From Ariolimax columbianus (lineage: Eukaryota > Mollusca > Gastropoda > Stylommatophora > Arionidae): a stretch of DNA of 64,000 nt. The stretch lies in the NCBI GenBank assembly GCA_036924085.1, contig JAVGWX010000003.1, forward strand, positions 115,292,764 to 115,356,763. The letters are read 5' to 3'. Under the pieces are notes generated by a model. It was given only the letters and a program-made list of their open reading frames with translations. It made no database searches and had not been told where the DNA came from. The first letter of the stretch is position 1. Every line of letters begins with the position of its first letter. Shown in pieces: positions 33,911-45,055 of this stretch. The translations under genes and the position numbers were made by a program.

Positions 33911-34518
33911 ACTGCTGGTCTCAAGAGAGATGGGGGCCAGAGTGCCTGTATCCTGAGTTACCTCCAGTCGTTTTGACTTACGTCTTGCCACTGGTCCAAG
34001 GTAGCTCAGAACCAGAGAATGAGATTGATGACCAGCGTAGTTTACCCCCTCACTATAATCCAGATACAACGCTAGTTACATCATCGAGACAAAAACCGTT
34101 TGATGACGTCGCCATCGACGTAACGATTGCAACTAATTAACCTCGGCAGAAAACGTTTAGTAGTAGTCTTCAATCCCTTCGACTGTACTCACTACAGAAC
34201 TGACTATCTTTGACTTTTATAAACGTTCTCCGCTAACGTTTCAAATCTGTCCCCGTCTGTTTGAATACCCCAGATACGAACATTTTAAAGTGTCATTGTA
34301 ATTGTTTATTACGAAATGTTGGGCATGCATGTTGTTGTTGTCGTTAATGTTTCTGCTGGAATGGGTTGTGTTATACTGTATTCGTTTGTGATCTTTGGAG
34401 TAGTTTTACTGTTAACACCGTCTGGTATACGAAGTGCTGAACGTTCCTCTATAGAATGATATATCATGTGCTCCAGCTGTGTCCGTGTTGTGTGTGTGTT
34501 AGTGTCCAGTGTTGGAAG
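33911..34518. other. Unassigned sequence
   Basis: Possibly includes the body of the SINE head just upstream. No gene was recognised. Confidence 0.35.
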
Positions 34519-34985
34519 TTCTTCTTCTTCTTTCTTCTTCTTCGTACGCAGTCAGACAGTAACCATTATTTTTTCGAAAAAAGCGGCGGTCATCCTGAGG
34601 CTGTCGACACTGCCATAGAGCTTGTCTTGTGGTTCCACTGGTGATGGCCATATGATCCTCGTATGTCGGGCAGTTCTGCAGCATATGTTCAGCGGTCATT
34701 TTCCCGGTACCACACGGGCATTCGTCGGTTCCACATATCTTCAATTTGTTGAATAGGTGGTACCTCAGTCTTGTGGCCAGTGCGAAGTCTGAAGACAACG
34801 ATCTGCTCTCTTCTGTTCAACTGGTAATAGGCATCGTTTTTGGTGTAACCAGTATGTTCGGTTTCCCATTTGGTCATGTATCTGGCTTTGATAAGCCGTT
34901 TTGACTCTTCGTACGTCATACGTGTTGGAAGTATAGCAACTGCACCATTTACGTACACAATTTCAAAAGTTGATTGGATCACTCA
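34519..34985 (-). pseudogene. Truncated LINE copy 1, I/Jockey-like ORF2 C-terminus and 3' tail
   Basis: On the minus strand one frame gives TYEESKRLIKARYMTKWETE and REQIVVFRLRTGH. A second frame then gives LFNKLKICGTDECPCGTG and KMTAEHMLQNCPTYEDH. Together these form the zinc-binding CxC...H...C end of an I- or Jockey-type ORF2, split by a frameshift. Shortly after the coding end comes a tail TACGAAGAAGAAGAAAGAAG (34519-34545). Reverse transcriptase and RNase H are missing because of 5' truncation. Confidence 0.85.
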
Positions 34986-34999
34986 CCATATATAGCGAA

Positions 35000-35690
35000 T
35001 ATATTCTTCTTTTGTTCGCTTGAGAATGTAGTGTATATATCTTCAATGTTGTCTCTTTAATGAACTTCACTGTCTTTTGTAGTTCACATACAGGTTCATA
35101 AAGTTTCACTCAATGATTGTTTCTATGGGCCATTGCGTTTGTCTCTGTATATCACATTCGGGGCAGTTCTGTAGAATGTGCTCTGTAGTTCGGGGTGCAT
35201 GTACACATGGCTGAGTTGCCAATCTTAAACTGGTGTGTACATGTGGCTGCTGAGTCGGTTGTGTCCTGTTCTAAGGCGCAACACAACAATTTGCTCTTGT
35301 ATGTTTATCTTAAGGTATTCGTCTTATGATAATGTTGGTGACTTTCTGATTGACCTGATCATCTTTATCGTCTGTTGGTATTTGACTGGCATATCCGCTG
35401 GCTCGTCTGCAGCACCCACCTTTGCCAGTCAATCTGATATCTCGTTTCCTGGTACTCCACAATGAGAAGATATCCCATGTGCTGGTTCCTCAGTTAAGAC
35501 AGAGCCGGTAGACCTGGCAGTTTCCTGGACTTACTTAGTGATGATTGTGCATCTGTTAGAAATACTACAGGTTGTGGACCAAGATTGGTGTTCAACAGTC
35601 TCTCAGTTGCCAACGTGACCGCTTGAATTTCTGCAACATATAACATAATTTGCGGGTTCAACGTATTCCTAATGAGCATACATATGAAAA
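35000..35690 (-). pseudogene. Truncated LINE copy 2, RNase H domain to 3' tail
   Basis: Minus-strand frames give YVAEIQAVTLATERLL and VVFLTDAQSSLSK (RNase H acidic residues E and D). Then come FSHCGVPGNE, EQIVVLRLRTGHNRLSSHMY, PRTTEHILQNCPECDIQRQT and ELQKTVKFIKETTLKI. This is the same family as copy 1, with frameshifts, stops and at least one internal deletion. Its tail (GCGAACAAAAGAAGAA, near 35003-35022) lies only about 20 bp from the 5' end of copy 1. Both copies are in the same orientation. Confidence 0.85.
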
Positions 35691-36229
35691 CTAAATCGAC
35701 GGAGGAGCAGATGAGGCCGATATTGGTTTAAAAATTTGTCACGAAAAAGCTGGAGAAAAAAAAGGATTCGGTTTCAGTGTAATAAATAGCCGATCTTTTG
35801 GTTTACACGCGTGGGCAGAAATAAAATGAAACGTCATTTGTAAAGCCAAGACGGTAACGTTAAAAGTCTCTCCCCCCCCCTCCCCCCCCTCTCTATCTCT
35901 CTCTCTCTCTTTCGTTCTTTCTTGGCGCACATTCATGTGCCTACATTAAAGCCCTCATTATTTTGTGTGACTATCATATTGAATAACATCTTCTGCCACT
36001 CGAATTTTCGTGGGGTGTTTATTTAATCCCGGTTAATACATCCTTGCCATTCATTATATGTAGGCAGGATAGGTGAAATGTGTACGGGGTTTGGTGTTGA
36101 AGTATTTCCGCTAGTTTATTGGAAAATATTTCCGTGCAGCTGGACAGAGTTGGAAGCAGAGACCGGTTGCATTAAGCAAAGACTATGACACGATTTTGTA
36201 GTTGCTAATGCTGTGCGTTACTTGTGCCT
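35691..36229. other. Unassigned sequence with C-rich/TC tract
   Basis: There is a (C)n/(TC)n stretch at 35872-35912. No gene was recognised. Confidence 0.4.
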
Positions 36230-36840
36230 TTCTGTTTGCTGTTTTCTGTGCTTTACCACATCCTAAATACTACGTGTACCATTCCATGTGCTGTACCCTC
36301 ATTTGGCCTTTCCATATACTGTATGCTGTACCTTTTCATGTGCTGTGCTCTGTAGCTTTCCATATGATGTGCCCTATACCTTTTCATGTGCTGTGCTCTG
36401 TACCTAACCATATGTTGTACTCTGTACCTTTCCATAATCTCTACCTTTCCAAATGATGTACTCTTATTTTCATATGCTATGTTTCATACCTTTTCAAATT
36501 CTGTACTGCGGGCGGCGTGGGCTAGTGGTTAAGTGACACGGCTCACAATCAAAAGGTGCTGGGCTCGATCCCCATCACAGCACCGACCGTTACCCAGGGG
36601 AAGCAAACCCTTAGAAAATGCAGGAGGAAGCAGATCCTTACATAAAAATACACCCCGAAGTTGGATGCACTGGGCCGACAGGCGCTAAATAAAAACCGCA
36701 GTGCAACGCACACCGCCTTGGGGAATTGAAAATAAGACGAACACAAAAATACAAAAAATTAAAAAATATTCTGTGCTGAATACTTTTCCTTATGATGTGC
36801 TATTCATCTACCTATACCGCCCACTAGTGAGTGATTTTAG
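36230..36840 (+). repeat. ~20-bp degenerate minisatellite split by SINE-A
   Basis: Variants of CTGTACCTTTCCATATGATG recur from about 36280 to 36508 and resume after the SINE at about 36770-36810 (TTTTCCTTATGATGTGCT). Confidence 0.75.
36498..36778 (+). mobile_element. SINE-A copy 1, tRNA-headed
   Basis: The element at about 36509-36767 has an A-box region GTGGGCTAGTGGTTAAGTG, a B box GGGCTCGATCCCC and the body GACCGTTACCCAGGGGAAGC. A central block CCCGAAGTTGGATGCACTGG is related to SINE-B. The tail is AAGACGAACACAAAAA. Flanking repeats ATTCTGTACTG (36498-36508) and ATTCTGTGCTG (36768-36778) match 10 of 11. The surrounding array has similar words, so this duplication is less certain than usual. 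Confidence 0.88.
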
Positions 36841-36995
36841 CTTTCAGGTGGGCGGTAGCAGAATAACCTGTGGAATATCTCAGAATACCAGAAAACCAAT
36901 ACAAGTGCACACTTTGTTGAGAACCTATGTTTTTTCGTGGCAGCATGCTGCTGTACAACATTGACCATTACCCAAACCTCAAATTCTTCTTATCC

Positions 36996-37288
36996 AAATC
37001 TTATAGAAAGGTCCTCAGAATTTCCTGGCCCGCAGAAAAGAAGAATGCAAATATTCGACAATATTTGGGCAATGCCACCATGAACAGAAAATCGAAATAC
37101 TTTTGACACATCAAAAGACAAACGCTCTTTAGAAAACCATAACGAATAGTATGATGTCGGGCGAGAGAGGCAGAGGTAGAGCAAGAAGGTAATGGCACAA
37201 AGATGTTCAGGGATGCAGTGGCATAATTCTGGAGCAGGCTGAAGATTTGGCAAGGGATCGAGTTTCTTTCACACGGACTGTCATGTAA
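36996..37288 (+). pseudogene. LINE ORF2 C-terminal relic
   Basis: One main frame, with several stops, reads YRKVLRISWPAEKKNANIRQ, then TMNRKSKYF, HIKRQTLF, RGRGRARR, and LEQAEDLARDRVSFTRTVM with a final stop. This follows the usual LINE ORF2 ending in which a G-H-x-x-R motif precedes a GRGRPRRRW-like segment and an L-A-x-D-R-x-x-W-like helix. Five or so stops mark it as old. Confidence 0.75.
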
Positions 37289-38214
37289 AGGACATGTTAC
37301 ATGATGATTAAAAACTCCAAAATACACTCAGGGGATGATTGCGAAGTTTGTCTTCAATTTATATTTTAGAGAACGGTATGGAAAATTGACTGTGACGAAA
37401 GTTATAAAAGGGGGCGCCAGGTGTAAATAGGTTGAAGAGCACTGCTCTCGTGTACATGTCCACGTGCTCTACATACACTACGTCTACCTTTCCGTTTATT
37501 ATGAAGTAAGGGCCTAGTTTACATAACGTAGTAAACCCGTGGAAGATCGCATCCTGTACTCTTGGGGTGGTTGTGTCTGAAATAGTGTGTTCAGTTCAGC
37601 ATGATGAAGTTGCTGGCTAAGTGCACAAACTTCTTTCTCGTTGTACGACTTGTTTGGTAGGGCATAGTTGTGATATTCTCAGCTACACAACATCGTGTCC
37701 TGATATTAGTATGGATGACCTATTAAATAGTATTTTCAAAATACGATACTTTCAATTTGATTGTTGTGCAACGCTTAAGAGGTTACAGTGAAGCAGTGAT
37801 ACATAACGAAAGTGCCGTTGATATATTCTTCATTCACACACAGTACATGGATATTGTTAGCTCATAGGTGATCCGCATAAAGAATACTGAATTTTATTCA
37901 AGTATAGATAGCGAACTAGAAGAAATGAAGATCAAACAATGAGATTTAAATACAATGGAATACACATCTCAAAATCATAATAATGTACTTGTCACAATCT
38001 GTGAATAAAATAATATCAAGATTAGCACATCAAAGACGAACACTTTGAAGAAAACCAAGTCCGTTAGATATGCATCGCAAACAATGTCCAAACCATTAGA
38101 CATGAATTGTAAAAAATGTCTAAACTATTAGTAGTAGCAGTCATGACGGACTAGAGAATTATAAGACCTTAGAGTGCAAATGAAATCTCTACTCCCTTTG
38201 TGTGTGTGTGTGTT
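37289..38214. other. Unassigned sequence
   Basis: Short duplication AAACAATGTCCAAACCATTA / AAAAATGTCTAAACTATTA near 38080-38130. No gene was recognised. Confidence 0.4.
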
Positions 38215-38880
38215 TTCTTTCTCCTTGTGTTATCGTTTCGCTTCTCCGAGTTGCAAGAGCTTCTTTTCACCAATCGTAGGTGACCCTTCAGGGTAATTCT
38301 TCATTTGGATCGGTCTGCAGCTTTGTCTTCCCAGGATGTCAGACTATCTCCAGGGCCTTCATATCAAGTTTACACACATACTTGAATCTCATCTGTGGTC
38401 GGTCGACTGTTTTCTTGCCATCCGCCAACTGTCCATAGAGGATATCTTTGGGAATGCTACCATCTTCCATGCAACGAACATGACCAAACCACCGCAGTCG
38501 TCGTTGCCTGAGGAGATAGATCTTTGGAAAACAAGTGCGAGAGTGCACTTGTGTATTTGTCACTCTGTCTCATTTGTTTTGCTATGACATATTGTGAGAC
38601 CAAAATCTGTGCACGCCTGGAAGAAGCGATCCATCAAGCACTGAAGTTCCTGCTGACTGTGACCGACAATTGCAGCATCATCAACGAATAGCAAGACTCT
38701 GATGATTGTCCTAATCCTTGAGCCTTGCAAAAACAGCCAACCATCCGACCTAGAGTGAAAGCAGATTCTTTTATTGGCGTTACCAGTTGCATACTTCTGT
38801 AACAGAAGATCCTGACTAGTATCCGGGCAAGGACGCGGTCTTGATTAACACCGCTGCAAATACCTAATGATTGTGATATA
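38215..38880 (-). pseudogene. LINE ORF2 relic: reverse transcriptase palm joined to C-terminus
   Basis: Minus-strand frames give, near 38850, GVNQDRVLARIL (compare the GxxQGxxLxPxLF motif). At about 38720-38580 comes RTIIRVLLFVDDAAIVGHS, the reverse transcriptase active-site region, with FVDD in place of FADD. This is followed by LQCLMDRFFQACTDFGLTIC. At about 38500-38339 come LRQRRLRWFGHVRCMEDGSI, PKDILYGQLADGKKTVDRPQ and MRFKYVCKLDMKALEI. The thumb-to-C-terminus stretch expected between these parts is missing, so an internal deletion is likely. It is related to the fragment at 7004-7264 and ends in CTCGGAGAAGCGAAACGATA. Confidence 0.88.
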
Positions 38881-39179
38881 CTACATTAGACATACGTGTA
38901 AACAATGTTCGACTTAAACAGGCTGAAGAGTTGAACATACCTAAGAAATGTTGTTACAAAACATAGAACAATTGATAAAGATGCCGAAACAAGATGCCAG
39001 AAATCATCTGCTGTGCCCTATGAACGATCCCCACTGTTTACAACACCCGAACATCAACAAGACAACACAACAACAGCTGATGAACAGTAAATTGATACAA
39101 ACTGTGTGCTACTAATGTCAAATGTGGTTCTAATACAAGTTACATGAGAGGATTAGATGTCTAAGACAATTTGGTTAGC
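38881..39179. other. Unassigned sequence
   Basis: Nothing was recognised. Confidence 0.35.
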
Positions 39180-39580
39180 TGGACGGCACAGAATAAGAAC
39201 ATACGAAGAGCATTTGATGTGATCGCAAGTTCCAAGAAAGACTGGTTAGACGTTTGATGATGATGAAGATGCAACCTTGCAGACGAGAATTACAAAAGTT
39301 AGTACGAAGAAAAAAAAGCTGCGGTGAACAAACGACACAAACAATGTCACCATTCAGATATATGAGAATATGATCTTGTGATACGGGAAAGAAATAGGGC
39401 AAGAGAAGCAGAGGAATACAGTGAAAGCGATCTGGGACGGCATGACAAACTTGATGTGACAGCATAGAGTAAATGAAGTCAGAAGTGGAATAAAAAATAA
39501 ACCAGATGGTCGGGGAACGGATTGATAGTCAACGTCCCTCACCATTGCACTTGATGATGATGAAGAACGCAACACATGCA
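39180..39580 (+). pseudogene. Possible LINE C-terminal relic, very decayed
   Basis: A frame reading KEIGQEKQRNTVKAIWDGMT then NLM resembles the basic, Trp-containing ORF2 tail of LINEs. The match is weak, with many stops. I list it because two similar relics lie nearby. Confidence 0.3.
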
Positions 39581-41079
39581 ATGTGACCAGACAAGAGCAC
39601 TTCAAAAATGGTGGAAGCTGAAATGAAACTTGATACAAAGAAGACAATTATAGCACGACAGATGGAATGTGTGATGGACAGCTTAAGATTATGTTATTGG
39701 AAGGTTATAAATAAGTCTTTCATAATCTAGATACACTGTATATACACGTAGTAAGACAGCATCAAATATTGCATTCGGCGCTGCATATAATAATCATACA
39801 TTTCACAGACATCCATCCAACTTTGTCATAATTACATTGAGCAAATACGCTTACCAAGCGTGTCATTTTAACATACATTGTACTATAATAACTAAGCACT
39901 GTTAACAAAAATTCTAGCTTTTGAGAACTTTTCACGGACATTGCAGTTTTCCAAGTGCTTATCTTTCACATACATTCGATTGACCAAATTTATATACGCG
40001 GTAAGAGACAGCATTGTTTATTAACTTATCAAGAATGCCTATTGTTTTTGATACATCAAATTTGTTCCCCGTGCTTAGATGTGTCAAGAATGTCTCCCGT
40101 GTATTGATGTGCCAAGTGTGTCTATTATATATTAATATATCAAGAGTGCTACAGTGTGGAACATTGCGCAACATTTATTTCCCTTCATTCTCAGCTTCCT
40201 ACTGCTAATGACCCGAGAAAAGCTCGTCAGGGGGGATAATTTCTTCTTATTGACGGTTATTTCATGAAATGTCAGTCAGAAACTTGAAGTGTATGCTGCT
40301 TAAAATGGACGAACCCAAGCCAATACTGTATTCATCAACATTCGTTGTTTAAGTGACATCCCGTATGTTAACCCTTTTGTTGTTTAAATATATGAGGCCC
40401 CGACGAATGTGACAAATTATATATATTATTAAGTAAATTATGACACACTTATTTGCTCTGACAGATACAATGAGAGCCAGTCTACACATAAGTCATCCAT
40501 TATGTATGTGTCCTACTCACTCATGTAGCTGCTGCAACATCAGAATTCATGGTTCAGTGGCTCAGGAGTACCAACGACACGCATTCATGTACTCACCAAG
40601 CAGCCCAACTTGAACATGTCTCTTGCGCATGTACATGGTGTTACGGGGTAAGTGTTATCGATAATTAATCGTTTATTATTCTGGTTGTTAAATGTCATTC
40701 TTATCTTTTGTTCACTATATTGATGTCTGCTTTAACTTGTATATGAGTCCTCACTACACTTCACTGAATGCATGCGTTTTAATGCCAATTATTGGCCAAC
40801 TATATCAAGCTGTTTCTTTGCTCTGTATATTAACAAGAATGTTGAAGAAGTCACGCATATGTCAACCACTGTTCGGTTAGTTATGTTAGACATCTGAGCC
40901 ATACAAAAATATAAAACCGTTTTCGTTGCGGGGGGGGAAAGATGTGAGAACAATTTGCAACAAATTATAATGCTAAATGGGATTGTGCTTACAGATTGAC
41001 GCTCACTAACTTAATAGTGTAGGATACTAAGTGGCATTAACTTTTCAGAATGACACAAAATAGGGAATTAAACTAAATG
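39581..41079. other. Unassigned AT-rich sequence
   Basis: Short local duplications occur near 40055-40150 (ATGTGTCAAGAATGTCTCCC / TGTGCCAAGTGTGTCTATT). No gene was recognised. Confidence 0.4.
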
Positions 41080-41197
41080 GGGTTATAGATAGATGGGTGG
41101 ATAGAAAAGATAAGATGAGATATATATATAGATGGACAGATAGGTGCATGGATAGATAGATGGATAGAAAAGATGAGATGGATAGATATATGGATAT

Positions 41198-41281
<84 letters not shown>

Positions 41282-41340
41282 GTGGGTAGATAGGTGGGTA
41301 GATGGATGGATCGATAGGTTGATGGATAGGTATGTAGACA
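41080..41340 (+). repeat. (GATA)n with GATG/GGTG-rich flanks
   Basis: Pure GATA at about 41200-41281, flanked by degenerate GATAGATGGATAG-type tetranucleotides. The stop-free YLSI repeat on the other strand is an artefact. Confidence 0.95.
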
Positions 41341-41489
41341 GAAAGTGATCTCCAGTATGAGAAGAGATGGTGGTAGTGACCTGAGGCCTAGGGTGGCTAT
41401 CTTAGCTCCCTTTAACAAAAGCAGTCACCGTGGCAGACTTCTAATTATTGTATCAGGACTGGGTTAGGCGTGAGAGGATACCCGTCGTA

Positions 41490-41720
41490 GAGGCCTCAAA
41501 CCTCCAAGGAATGATTTTGAATCTACTGTCCTGCTCATTCCAGGGTTCTGGGCAATGAAAGAGCTAACATCTTAGATACGTAAGCAACCATCATGGGCAC
41601 TTTAGAGATGTATAGGGGTGGCATTTGAAGTATAATATTGACGGCCTTGTGATGACAATACTAATATACTGCATACTGCAATAGAGGAATCATGAATTCA
41701 CATACCACGCATATTTTAAA
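41490..41720 (+). pseudogene. RNase H-domain relic, second copy
   Basis: YCPAHSRVLGNERANILD (41524-41577) matches the relic at 22583 and the classic GNERAD signature. A stop follows, and then ATIMGTLEMYRGGI in the same frame. The family is unassigned, probably a LINE. Confidence 0.7.
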
Positions 41721-41924
41721 TCAAGCATCTGTCGAGCAGAATCGGGTGCAATGGAGGACACACCAGCTCATCTTTAGTTTACGTTTGAGATACTAGGAAG
41801 GTTACGGTGGTCATATTACTCCTTTCTCGAATACGGCTTCGATGTTCACATAGTTTATTTAATTACAAGCAGCTGTTCTTGACCCACAATTCACAACTTA
41901 CAGACGACTTACTGAATTATGTAT

Positions 41925-42360
41925 ATCACAATTGTGGAACACCACCGACTTACTGAAGTTCTAGGGATCGCCCATTGTGAAATACCATTGACCAACATAA
42001 GGTCTGGGGGATCACATGTGACATGCCATCGATCCACTGAAGGTCTGGAGACCACTCATTGTAAAATACCATCGATCCAGTGAAGGTCTAGGGGATCACT
42101 CATTGTGAAATACCATCGATCCAGTGAAGGTCTAGGGGATCACTCATTGTGAAATACCATTGATCCAGTGAAGGTCTAGGGGATCACTCATTGTGAAATA
42201 CCATTGACCCACTGAAGGTCTGGAGACCACTTATTGTGAAATGCCACCAATCCAGTAAAGGTCTAGGGGATCGCTTATTGTGAAATACCATCGATCCAGT
42301 GAAGGTCCAGGGGATCACTTATTGTGAAATACCATCGATCCACGGAAGGTCTGGGGACAC
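41925..42360 (+). repeat. 44-bp minisatellite, ~9 units
   Basis: Units contain AAATACCATCGATCCAGTGA, AGGTCTAGGGGATCACTCAT and TGTG. Confidence 0.93.
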
Positions 42361-42945
42361 TGGCTGAAGCTGAAATAACCTTTATGAAAAAGTCTGAAGG
42401 GAAAAAGAGAACAGCTTATTGTAAAATATTGTCTTAAACTAAACGTTCGTCCGTACAACGCACAAAGTCTAAGGTGTAACTGTGTATTAAATTAAGGGTT
42501 TGATAAATCTGTAGGTTTGATGGGACTTTTTTCGTGGTTATCTTTTATATTTAAATACAGATAAAAGCCAGTAAGTGAAAGAGAGAGGAAATGGGAGCCT
42601 CGTTGCGGAAATTGCTTCTATTGATTACTGATGACACGTGATTGGGCTGGGGCTTGACAGTTTTACACGTCACGTCCACCATCCCATTGAAGTTTAGTTT
42701 AACCGCCAGTGAGTTTTATACTCTGTTATACTTTGATAATATGGTTGTACTTAATAATGTACACTTGTTGCGTGTTGTATTGGTTGCAATCGATAAGTTA
42801 TTACATTTCTGAGTTTCGAGGTGCTTTTCTTCATGGTCTTCTGTTCCTACTCCTGAAAAGTCAGTTATTCATTCCATGGTTTCTGTGTCACAAATTGTTT
42901 CTAGAGCTTTCTTTCAAAACTCGTCTACTCTACTGGACACTGATT
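42361..42945. other. Unassigned sequence
   Basis: A hydrophobic 154-codon open frame (42709-43173) has no recognised motif and runs through the 15-bp array that follows. I do not call it. Confidence 0.35.
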
Positions 42946-42949
42946 TTTC

Positions 42950-43045
42950 ACTGGTGTGTAATGTCGAACTGTGTAATGTCGAACTGTGGAATGTCGAACT
43001 GTGGAATGGCACGAACTGTGGAATGGTACGAATTGTGGAATAGCA
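42950..43045 (+). repeat. 15-bp minisatellite, ~6 units
   Basis: Units of AATGTCGAACTGTGG with GGCACGAACTGTGGAAT variants at the right end. Confidence 0.9.
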
Positions 43046-43164
43046 TGAGTCTTCCTGCCCTTGAAAGGTTAGAATACACAGCCAGTCTCCTCCCACAATA
43101 TGCGTCCCTGAGACACGTCCTATTTACAGACACCCCCACTCTCCCTCCCACGAGAGTGAGTTTC

Positions 43165-43320
43165 ATTAAATAAATGCCACCAACATTCGTCAGGAATAAC
43201 TTATATATAAAACTACAAAAAATGATCAGGAAAGACTTATAGATAAAAGCCACCAAAAATGGTCAGAAATGACTTATAGGTAAAAGCCACCAACAGTTGT
43301 AAGGAAGGAATAAAAGAAAA
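43165..43320 (+). repeat. ~40-bp minisatellite, ~4 units
   Basis: Units carry CCACCAACATTCGTCAGGAA and GACTTATAGATAAAAG. Confidence 0.85.
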
Positions 43321-43684
43321 GGAAGATTAAAACTGAACTAACTTATTTATTTACCTTGCATAATCTGAGTCTAAATACATTAGCTACCGTAATTACCCAT
43401 AAATTAAAGATAATTTTTGCACTTAAACGTGACTTTACAACTTACACACAAATGTCAATTGTCCAGACTTGACATTTTACCGCCATTTTGTTCTCTTAGT
43501 TTGAAGCTTGTAGCATTATCGGGTGCAACTGAGAAAACAAAGAATAAAATGTAGATTTAATTGAAAACAGCAGACGCCTACCAACGTTTTAATATAGGGT
43601 TTTATCATGGAATGCTCAAACTAACAGCACTAATTTTTTTTAATAAAACATAAAAAACAACCTTATTTGACCTACCTGAATCAT
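43321..43684. other. Unassigned sequence
   Basis: Nothing was recognised. Confidence 0.35.
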
Positions 43685-43762
43685 CTTTTAATGAAGTCTG
43701 ATTCCAGTTAGAGCAAATGTCCAGCACTGCATTTAGCTTACCGTAACCAGCTTTTATTTTGT

Positions 43763-43968
43763 AGGCTGGCGTGGCCTAGGGGTGAAGCAGGCGTTTCACA
43801 ATCCCAACGCACCCAGTTAGAAACACGCTCGTGTCCATATTGGCAGACATGGTTTTTTTTCTCTCCTCCACGTACTGAAAATAATGGCAACCTACTGTTC
43901 TGCACACTTGCCAAGAAACTTCTAACAGCCAAATGGGTTGGCAGTTGTAAGAAGCAACATTCTGCTTA
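43763..43968 (+). mobile_element. SINE-C, most complete copy
   Basis: The tRNA-like head has an A-box-like GTGGCCTAGGGGTGAAGC and a degenerate B box ACCCAGTTAGAAAC. The body contains TATTGGCAGACATGG, CTCCTCCACGTACTGAAAAT, GCACACTTGCCAAGAAACTT and GTTGTAAGAAGCAACATTCT. It matches fragments at 6897, 7725 and 18739. Confidence 0.8.
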
Positions 43969-44109
43969 CTTTCCTTTTTTAACCACCTTTTAGGGAACCC
44001 TGATTCTATTCATTTCTTGAATTGAAGCAAATGGTTAACGTTGTTTTTATCTTACCATAACCAGCAATAAGAGGAGCATTATGCCAGTCAAAGAAAAAAT
44101 GTGCAAAAC

Positions 44110-44370
44110 GAACTGATTAACGAAAACAAGAGTCAGACGGTTAAGATATTTTGATCACATAGAAAGACACACACCTTGATGAAAATAATACTGGAAGGAA
44201 AAGGGGAGGACACCCCTGCGAGATGTAAACAACGCTATTAGTGGGAGGATAATATTCAGTGATGGGAAGAGAAGAACATGCCAGAATACCATCAAGGCAA
44301 GAAACAGAATGTTGGACAACCAATGCAGCCGGCATTCGCTGTGGCCATCGCACTTGAACTCAACTGATTC
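44110..44370 (+). pseudogene. LINE ORF2 C-terminal relic
   Basis: One frame reads RRLRYFDHIERHTP, stops, then KEKGRTPLRDVNNAISG and later IKARNRMLDNQCSRHS. This mirrors the LINE ending G-H-x-x-R, GRTP-R-W and a final basic helix. It is heavily decayed. Confidence 0.5.
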
Positions 44371-44570
44371 TAGCTATTTGGCTCCCCTAATCATTGTTTT
44401 TATACATACCTGGTTCCATTCATTTGTTAAAGCTTTGTCCCAACACTACATTTGGATCTGCTAATCAACTTTGATACGTACCTGGTTCCATTCATTTGTT
44501 AAAGCTTTGCCCCAACACTACATTTGGATCTGCTAATCAACTTTTATACATACCTGGTTACATTCATTTA

Positions 44571-44864
44571 CAGACCAGTTTTATAGCAATGGATATTACG
44601 TAATGAGGTTGCTAAAACCATGCACAGTCTTCTTTAGTCAGCTCTTACGACATGGCGGTAAAGGAGACAGTGGCCTTATTCTGTTTTTCTCGAGATCTGC
44701 ACGAGTGGTGCTGAACAAACATTAGTATTAATCTACACTCCCTTTGTGAACTCCATACTGCCTCTTATTTTTGGTTATGCAATTCTGGGATTATCCCTGG
44801 CAAAAATAGGTTAATCTTGTGAAAATTAAAATGTGCATGGGCAAGAAAATCAAACAAGATATTA
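44571..44864. other. Unassigned sequence
   Basis: Nothing was recognised. Confidence 0.35.
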
Positions 44865-45055
44865 CGGCAGAATATAACACTAAAAATTACAACAGATATT
44901 ACAACAGAACGTTACAACAAAAATTACAACACTTTGCAACAACAAAAAATACAATTATACATTACAGTACAACATTACAGGACATTACATTAGAAACAAA
45001 ACATTACAATTAAACATTACAATGTATTGCAAATAAAAAACATTACAACAAAAAT
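44865..45055 (+). repeat. Degenerate (ATTACAACA)-type short tandem repeat
   Basis: Imperfect units such as ACATTACAACA and AAATTACAACA recur every 9-20 bp. Confidence 0.8.

Larger units (their letters stand above)
43685..44570 (+). repeat. ~70-bp old tandem repeat, interrupted by insertions
   Basis: The two best units (44408-44550) share CCTGGTTCCATTCATTTGTT, AAAGCTTTG, CCAACACTACATTTGGATCT and GCTAATCAACTTT. More diverged relatives lie at about 43690-43760 and 43985-44060. A SINE-C and a LINE relic separate the pieces. Confidence 0.65.

Noticed and set aside
40545..40600. A-box-like GTGGCTCAGGAGTACC
   Set aside because: No convincing B box downstream.
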